Positions 42,102 through 47,201 of a DNA stretch of 47,201 nt are shown piece after piece. Both the position numbers and the translations under genes were made by a program. Within the stretch, counting starts at the first letter, position 1; every line of letters starts with the position of its first letter. Source of the stretch: Bacteroidales bacterium (GTDB lineage: Bacteria > Bacteroidota > Bacteroidia > Bacteroidales > UBA932). The stretch spans positions 1 through 47,201 of the forward strand of contig JAFZVU010000047.1 in NCBI GenBank assembly GCA_017617655.1, read 5' to 3'. The notes beneath the pieces are model-generated. The model saw nothing but the letters and a program-made list of their open reading frames with translations, had not been told where the DNA came from and made no database searches.

Positions 42102-42641
42102 TTAGAATTTCAGACTCTTGACGCTGCAGATCTTGCCGCCGTAGATGTTCTTGATGTATTCAAGGCCGCCCAGATAAGCCTCGTCGGTGAGAGTGTCGGT
42201 GGTCTCCTTGGGAACGATGATCTTGAAACCGCGGAAGAAGGCGTCGGCTGATGTGTGACGGCAGCAGCAGTCAGCCTGCCAGCCGGTGATGATGACGGTG
42301 TTGACGTCGAGCTCGCGGAGCACGCGCTCCATGGTAGTCTCGAAGAATCCGCTGTAGGTCTTCTTGGGGATGATGAAATCGCCTTTCTTGGGCTTGAGTT
42401 CATCGATTACCTCGGCGCCCCAGGTCCCTTCTACAGCATGAGGGCCCCAGATCTTGAACTCCTTGTCGATGTCGGGAGTGTGGCTGTCATTGGCGTATAC
42501 AACGGGAACGCCGGCAGCACGAGCCCTGTCGCAGAGTTCTTTGATGGGTTTGATGATGTGTTTGATCCTGGGATGAGCGATAGATCCTGTAACAAAGTCA
42601 TTGAGCATGTCAACGACGATAACGGCATATTTGTTTTTCAT
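42102..42641 (-). CDS. Isochorismatase-family cysteine hydrolase
   Basis: Cysteine hydrolase of the nicotinamidase/isochorismatase fold, 179 residues. The triad is visible: Asp11 in VVDMLNDF, Lys93 in IIPKKTYSGFF, and Cys126 in GWQADCCCRHT (three consecutive Cys; the middle one fits the catalytic position). Substrate unknown; nicotinamidase is possible but not proven. First gene of the operon with the polyol dehydrogenase. Confidence 0.85.
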   Translation of the reverse strand: MKNKYAVIVVDMLNDFVTGSIAHPRIKHIIKPIKELCDRARAAGVPVVYANDSHTPDIDKEFKIWGPHAVEGTWGAEVIDELKPKKGDFIIPKKTYSGFFETTMERVLRELDVNTVIITGWQADCCCRHTSADAFFRGFKIIVPKETTDTLTDEAYLGGLEYIKNIYGGKICSVKSLKF

Positions 42642-42670
42642 TTTACTGAGTAATTAGTGTCAATAGCTTT

Positions 42671-42702
42671 CAAATTTACTAAAATTCCGGACAGTTATCA
42701 AA
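42671..42702 (-). promoter_or_regulatory. Bacteroidetes promoter for the cysteine hydrolase operon
   Basis: On the minus strand, TTTG (42702-42699) and TAAATTTG (42678-42671), 20 bp apart: a full match to both boxes, 29 nt before the ATG at 42641. Confidence 0.65.
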
Positions 42703-42720
42703 CACCGGGCCATAAAATAC

Positions 42721-42728
42721 TATCTTTG
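42721..42728 (+). promoter_or_regulatory. -7 box for the BtuB-like receptor gene
   Basis: TATCTTTG, full match to TAnnTTTG, 21 nt before the TTG start at 42750. Its -33 region would overlap the divergent promoter at 42699-42702. Confidence 0.55.
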
Positions 42729-42749
42729 CAGTCCTAAAAAAGACAGAGC

Positions 42750-44669
42750 TTGGCAAAGTACTTTTCATACGCTGCGGTATTGCTGTTGATGCTCCTGCCG
42801 GCAGACAAACTTGCCGCCCAGACATATTACGTGCTAGACAGCGTCTCTGTCACTGCCGCAAGGCTCCCCGTCCCCCTTCACAAGAACACCCGCACGGTGG
42901 CCCTGATGGACAGCCTGACCATTGCCTCGGCCCCTGCCGACAACATAAACGACCTGCTGAAATACGCTCTGGGAGTGGATGTGCGCCAGCGCGGCGCCAT
43001 GGGTATGCAGACCGACATCAGCATGCGCGGCGGCACCTACAACCAGATCGCCATCCTGCTGAACGGCATCGACATCTCCGACCCCCAGACCGGCCATAAC
43101 TCGGCCGACTTCCCCGTCAATCTGGCCGACATAGACCATATTGAAGTGCTGGAAGGGCCTGCGGCCAGAGGGCACGGAGCCTCGTCTATGGTGGGTGCCA
43201 TCAACATAGTGACTAAATACAGCGGGGAGAGCTCGGCCTCCCTCAACCTCGAGGGCGGATCGTTCATGTACGGCAACGCCGCCGCTTCTGCGGCCCTGAA
43301 GGGGAAGCACAGCTACAACACCCTCTCGGCAGGCTACCAGCGCTCCGACGGTTTTAACCGCAACGCCGGCGGCGGCCTGAACAGCGATTTTTCGGCCTTC
43401 AAAACCTTCTACCACGGCAATGCCGACCTTCCCGGAGTTACTCTCGGATGGCAGGCCGGAGCCAGTCTTAAAGACTTCGGCTCGAGCACCTTCTACAGTC
43501 CGAAATACGACGACCAGTTCGAACATACTTTCAAGACCTTCACCGCCATAAAGGCCGAAGGCAAGGGAGCCCTCCACTTCTCCCCTTCCATCTACTGGAC
43601 CCACGGCGAAGACCGCTTCGAGCTGTTCCGCGCCTCTCCTCAGAAATATCCTTTCAACTACCATAAGACCAACGTCGCCGGGGCCGATTTCCACCTCGGC
43701 TTCGACTCAAGGCTTGGCCGCAGCACCTTCGGCGCCGGAGCCCGCCACGAGGCCATCCGCAGCACCAACCTCGGAGAACCGCTGAAGGATCCTCAGGGGG
43801 TGTATGTCCGCGGCCTGGCCAGGACTGCCTACACCGCCTTCACCGAGCACAGCGTCACTCTGGACCGACTCACGGCATCCGCCGGACTCACTGCCGCCTT
43901 CAATACGGGAAGTGCCGAAGGGATAAAATTCTACCCGGGAGTCGAGCTGAACCTGCGGCTGACCGACGCGCTGCGCATCTACGGCTCCTACAACGCATCG
44001 TACAGGATGCCCACCTTCACCGAACTATATTATTCCGTAGGCGGGCACAAGGCCGACCCCAACCTCAGGACTGAGAAGCTCCACGCCTTCGAAGGCGGCC
44101 TGAAATTCCTCGACAGGGGCGTCAGGGCCGTCGCCACCGTCTATTACAACCGAGGCCACGACATAATCGACTGGATACAGGACGTTTCAGCAGGGGACGA
44201 CTCGCCGTGGATGTCTGTCAACCACACCACCCTCGACACCTTCGGGCAGGAGGCCACCCTTCAGCTGTCGTTCGGCGAGCTGACCGGCAAGCGCAACTTC
44301 TTCGTACGCTCCGTCAATCTGGGCTACAGCCACATCAGTCAGGACAAGGACACGAAGGCCGGCTTCCGCAGCCTCTACTCCATGGAGTACATTCGCCACA
44401 GGATCACAGCCCAGGCCGATTTCCGCATCGCAGAAGGCTTCACCGCCAACGTCTCGTTCCGCTATGTGGACCGCGCCACCAGCTCCGACCTCATAAAGCC
44501 CTATTCGCTGCTAGACGCTAAGCTCTCATACAGTCGTCCGGCCTTCGAGGTCTACCTGAGGGCCAACAACCTTCTTAACAAAGAATACTACGATTTCGGG
44601 GACATACCCCAGCCGGGCCTGTGGTTCATGGCCGGCGTAAGGGTTACGCTGCAAAAGCGAGGAGAATAA
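42750..44669 (+). CDS. TonB-dependent receptor, BtuB-like
   Basis: Outer-membrane active transporter for a scarce ligand, energised by TonB. The 639-residue precursor has a signal peptide (MAKYFSYAAVLLLMLLPADK, cleavage near LAA-QTYY). The plug domain has DSVSVTAARLP, ISMRGGTYNQIAILLNGIDI and EVLEGPAARGHGASSMVGAI; the rest is a 22-strand-type barrel ending in WFMAGVRVTL. Length and plug sequence are nearest to BtuB-like (cobalamin) receptors; ligand unproven. The start is TTG 42750 with an in-frame TAA 15 nt upstream; the first ATG lies inside the signal peptide. The 3' end overlaps the next gene by 26 bp. Confidence 0.87.
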   Translation: MAKYFSYAAVLLLMLLPADKLAAQTYYVLDSVSVTAARLPVPLHKNTRTVALMDSLTIASAPADNINDLLKYALGVDVRQRGAMGMQTDISMRGGTYNQIAILLNGIDISDPQTGHNSADFPVNLADIDHIEVLEGPAARGHGASSMVGAINIVTKYSGESSASLNLEGGSFMYGNAAASAALKGKHSYNTLSAGYQRSDGFNRNAGGGLNSDFSAFKTFYHGNADLPGVTLGWQAGASLKDFGSSTFYSPKYDDQFEHTFKTFTAIKAEGKGALHFSPSIYWTHGEDRFELFRASPQKYPFNYHKTNVAGADFHLGFDSRLGRSTFGAGARHEAIRSTNLGEPLKDPQGVYVRGLARTAYTAFTEHSVTLDRLTASAGLTAAFNTGSAEGIKFYPGVELNLRLTDALRIYGSYNASYRMPTFTELYYSVGGHKADPNLRTEKLHAFEGGLKFLDRGVRAVATVYYNRGHDIIDWIQDVSAGDDSPWMSVNHTTLDTFGQEATLQLSFGELTGKRNFFVRSVNLGYSHISQDKDTKAGFRSLYSMEYIRHRITAQADFRIAEGFTANVSFRYVDRATSSDLIKPYSLLDAKLSYSRPAFEVYLRANNLLNKEYYDFGDIPQPGLWFMAGVRVTLQKRGE

Positions 44670-46308
44670 GCATCTGGGCCACGAGCACCCTCATGAACAT
44701 AGTGAGAGGATAGACTGTGGCATAGTTCACAGCCACATAGTCGGTGCCGTAAGCTTCCTGCGAGAACGACAGAGCTGTCGGGTTGGTGCAGCCGCCTGCG
44801 ATCAGACCGCACATCTTGTAGAAATTCAGATGGAAGACGAAGCGGCACAGCAGCATCATTATGGCCACGGGGATGACGGTAATCAGGAAGCCGTAAAGGA
44901 TCCACCAATAGCCGCCGTTTACCAGAGATTCCACGAAGTTCGCTCCGGCGCCGAGGCCCACTGCAGCCATGAACAGGGCGATGCCCACTTCACGCAGCAT
45001 CATGTTTGCGCTCAGGGTGGTGTAGGTGGTGATATGCAGCTTCGGTCCGAAGTGGCCGAGAAGGATCGCTATGATGAGGGTTCCTCCGGCCAGACCGAGA
45101 CGGATGGGCTGAGGAATGCCGGGAAAATGGATGGGGATGCTGCCGAAGATTACGCCGAGGGCGATGCCCGCGAAGAGCGGGGCAAGGTTCGGGTGGGTCA
45201 GGTTTTCCTTCTTGTTGCCCACGAAACCGGCAATCCTCTGGATGTCAGACTCGGCACCGACAACCTGAAGGCCATCACCCATCTGAAGGATGAGGTTTGA
45301 CTGGGCCACCAGCTCGATGCCGGCGCGGATCACACGGGTGATTGTCACACCGTAGGCCTCGCGGATGTGCATGCTGCCGAGCGTCTTGCCGGTCAGCGAA
45401 GGTTTGGTGACGGTTATGCGGCGGGTGACGAAGGTGTTGTCGAGCTTGTCCCAGTCGCTCTTGTGCATCGCTATTTCCTCGCCGAAGATTATGCGGACGC
45501 TGTCTACATAGCGGTTCGAGGTCACAATCAGCAGCTTGTCGCCCTTTTCGAGTACGGTGTCTGAGTTGGGGGCCGAAACTTCGCCGTCGCGCATCAGCCT
45601 TGAGATGACGAACTTGGCGTCCTGGCTGTGCACGATGTCCTTTATGCTCTTGCCGAAGATGGCAGGATTCTCGACCTCGCAGTGCATGCGGCGGGCAGTC
45701 TCGGCCGCAGATTCATCATCTATTTCGAGGGCCTTCTTCTCCTTGGCGAGGTCTACCTTGAAGCAGGACTTGTAGGCGATCAGCAGGCCGATGACGGCCA
45801 GCACGCCGAGGGGATATGCTATGGCATAGGAAGAAGCGAGGGTAGAAACCGTCAGGGCGATGTTCTCAGCGCTGCTGCCTTCGGCCGCCATCACATCCTG
45901 GGCAGTCTGCTGCGCGGCACCAAGGCCGGGAGTGTTAGTCACAGCGCCTGACATCACGCCGACCATGTCGGTGAGGCTTTCGCCGGTGATGTAATGGATG
46001 CCGAGCGTGACTCCTACTGCCAGCAGCACCATCAGCACCGCAAGACCGTTCATGCTCAGGCCGCCCTTCTTGAATGAGTGGAAGAATCCGGGGCCTACCT
46101 GCAGGCCGATTGCGAACACGAAGAGTATCAGGCCGAAATCCTTGACGAACGAAAGCGCCACGGGGTCAACCTGCGCACCGAAGTGGCTGAGCACGATGCC
46201 CACGAACAGTATCCAGGTGGAACCGATGCTGATGCCCTTGATCCTGACCCTTCCGAGAAGGAGCCCGGCGGCGATGGTAACTGCGAATATGACGATTGTA
46301 AGACCCAT
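44644..46308 (-). CDS. Putative transporter, AspT/YidE family
   Basis: Inner-membrane protein of 554 residues of the aspartate:alanine exchanger family (YidE/YbjL duplication). Two halves of membrane helices (FVFAIGLQVGPGFFHSFKKG and the second ALFMAAVGLGAGANFVESLV) flank a central soluble region with two RCK_C/TrkA-C domains (about 210-370; e.g. VEKGDKLLIVTSNRYVDSVR-like VLEKGDKLLIVTSNRYVDSV). Substrate probably a dicarboxylate or amino acid; uncertain. The stop lies inside the 3' end of the receptor gene (26-bp overlap). Confidence 0.88.
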   Translation of the reverse strand: MGLTIVIFAVTIAAGLLLGRVRIKGISIGSTWILFVGIVLSHFGAQVDPVALSFVKDFGLILFVFAIGLQVGPGFFHSFKKGGLSMNGLAVLMVLLAVGVTLGIHYITGESLTDMVGVMSGAVTNTPGLGAAQQTAQDVMAAEGSSAENIALTVSTLASSYAIAYPLGVLAVIGLLIAYKSCFKVDLAKEKKALEIDDESAAETARRMHCEVENPAIFGKSIKDIVHSQDAKFVISRLMRDGEVSAPNSDTVLEKGDKLLIVTSNRYVDSVRIIFGEEIAMHKSDWDKLDNTFVTRRITVTKPSLTGKTLGSMHIREAYGVTITRVIRAGIELVAQSNLILQMGDGLQVVGAESDIQRIAGFVGNKKENLTHPNLAPLFAGIALGVIFGSIPIHFPGIPQPIRLGLAGGTLIIAILLGHFGPKLHITTYTTLSANMMLREVGIALFMAAVGLGAGANFVESLVNGGYWWILYGFLITVIPVAIMMLLCRFVFHLNFYKMCGLIAGGCTNPTALSFSQEAYGTDYVAVNYATVYPLTMFMRVLVAQMLILLAFAA

Positions 46309-46368
46309 TCAGTCCTTAAAAAACCGCCGCAAAATAAATGATAAAAAGCGAAAAGTCCTACAGAAATC

Positions 46369-46845
46369 TTACTGAAGGTGTGACTTCCAGAATTTGGAAG
46401 TGATATCTTCGAAGCTGCCGTCGGCGCAGCGGCGGTACATCCTCTGGTTGGTGGTGGGGCTGTTCAGAGGGCCGAGATGGGCCAGATACGGCCCGACCTT
46501 GATATAGTCGAACTTCTGGCGGTCGAAGTGTTTCGGGAGGCGTATGCGTCCGCTGTACCAGCCGACTTTATACTCCGGGTAGCGGTCATGGACATAGTCC
46601 GCCAGCTGCTGGAGCCGCTCCAGGTCGGAGTCTCCGCCCATGAAGCACACGCAGGTGATGTCGCGGCGCACGGTTGCAACCAGCTCGTCGATGGCGGCTT
46701 CGTCCAGCTCGGCGCCGATATCCTCCCACAGGTATTCGCTGTGGCAGCCGGGGCAGCGGTTGGGACAGTTGGAGATATTAATAGAAAGCGTGGTTTCGTC
46801 TGGGATCTCCAGGAAAACCACGCTTGTGTTCACATATTTCAACAT
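46369..46845 (-). CDS. nrdG: Anaerobic ribonucleotide reductase activase
   Basis: Radical SAM enzyme that makes the glycyl radical on NrdD. The 158-residue product has the cluster motif CPNRCPGC near residues 27-34, followed by CVCFMGGDSDLERLQ as the SAM-binding stretch. I chose ATG 46845, whose A is the last base of the nrdD stop (TGATG overlap), so it is coupled to nrdD; longer in-frame ORF upstream lies in nrdD. This supports an anaerobic lifestyle. Confidence 0.95.
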   Translation of the reverse strand: MLKYVNTSVVFLEIPDETTLSINISNCPNRCPGCHSEYLWEDIGAELDEAAIDELVATVRRDITCVCFMGGDSDLERLQQLADYVHDRYPEYKVGWYSGRIRLPKHFDRQKFDYIKVGPYLAHLGPLNSPTTNQRMYRRCADGSFEDITSKFWKSHLQ

Positions 46846-47201
46846 CACTTGACTACTATTTCCTTCTTCGGCGCATAGTAGAACCTGCGGGCTGCTTCTG
46901 CCTGGCGGGCTGCCGAGAAGTTGCTTACGCGTTTGAGATACCCGATGATGCGGGTCATGTAGTCCACGTTCTTGCTGTGGCATACGGGGCATTCGTGCAG
47001 ATAGCGCTTGTCGATGTGGCCGCAGTCGTTGCAGATAGTGTTCGGAATGTTGAATGTGAAATAGTTGCAGCCTTCGTGGGCAGCCACCTTCAGCAGCTGG
47101 AGGTATTGCTCCTTTGACAGATGCTCCTCGAGGTTCATGTGCAGGGCCGAACCGCCGGTGAGGTGCTCGATGTACGGAGTGCCGTGCAGCTTGAACTTGT
47201 C
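46845..47201 (-). CDS. nrdD: Anaerobic ribonucleoside-triphosphate reductase, C-terminus
   Basis: The last 118 codons of the class III reductase; the gene continues past the right edge. Visible parts: HGTPYIEHLTGGSALHMNLE, the zinc site CNDC and CPVC (Cys positions in CNDCGHIDKRYLHECPVC), and the glycyl-radical loop MTRIIGYLKRVSNF with Gly as the radical site. The terminal TGA overlaps the nrdG ATG. Confidence 0.95.
   Translation of the reverse strand, partial: DKFKLHGTPYIEHLTGGSALHMNLEEHLSKEQYLQLLKVAAHEGCNYFTFNIPNTICNDCGHIDKRYLHECPVCHSKNVDYMTRIIGYLKRVSNFSAARQAEAARRFYYAPKKEIVVK

Noticed and set aside
42642-42749. Cobalamin riboswitch before the BtuB-like receptor
   Set aside because: Only 108 bp are available, holding two promoters; too short for the element and no conserved B12-box seen.

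Overview
The window is chromosomal DNA of a GC-rich member of the Bacteroidota, most likely order Bacteroidales. Evidence: many promoters of the Bacteroidetes type (-7 box TAnnTTTG, sometimes with a TTTG -33 box), few Shine-Dalgarno sites, typical families (GldH, PorT-like barrel, C69 dipeptidase, DUF4988-type lipoproteins, P-II-like partner of an RND pump, BtuB-like TonB receptor, AspT/YidE-type transporter, NrdDG) and many lipobox signal peptides. Genus cannot be fixed from sequence alone; an uncultured gut lineage near Rikenellaceae/Cryptobacteroides is a guess. I see no mobile element, phage, CRISPR, tRNA or rRNA.

Layout. 1-9.4 kb: housekeeping genes in alternating orientation: partial rRNA-type methyltransferase (-), lgt, miaA (-), smpB, a frdC-like cytochrome b without frdA/frdB beside it, hemW (-) preceded by a coiled-coil membrane protein (-), two small hypotheticals, a TPR protein and a U32 (RlhA-like) protein. 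9.5-14.35 kb: same-strand run pyrH, frr, holB, ricT-like PSP1 gene, gldH, trmB. 14.35-24.3 kb: a lipoprotein esterase behind an inverted-repeat intergenic region, a TMEM43-like protein (-), a secreted protein with six 17-residue repeats (-), a 516-bp gene-free stretch full of short repeats, then an RND efflux operon on the minus strand (TolC-like, adaptor, RND pump, P-II-like protein). 24.4-37.3 kb: thioredoxin with an outer-membrane barrel, C69 dipeptidase with a small lipoprotein (-), a small secreted protein, three tandem paralogous DUF4988-like lipoproteins with a HAD phosphatase (-), an EEP-family nuclease/phosphatase, and a giant tricorn-type S41 protease (-). 37.3-47.2 kb: cysK-cysE, zinc-ribbon membrane protein, DUF4923-like lipoprotein, mannitol dehydrogenase family enzyme and cysteine hydrolase (-), BtuB-like receptor (+), AspT/YidE transporter (-), nrdG and partial nrdD (-).

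The most interesting element lies before cysK (37366-37553). A good Bacteroidetes promoter drives a 24-codon ORF with four consecutive cysteine codons, followed by a Rho-independent terminator, and then the two genes of cysteine synthesis. This has the layout of a cysteine-sensing leader-peptide attenuator. Other points worth checking: a 17-bp inverted repeat upstream of the esterase, palindromic divergent -7 boxes, hemW starting at TTG in frame right after its neighbour's stop codon, and the repeat-rich gap at 18.0-18.5 kb.
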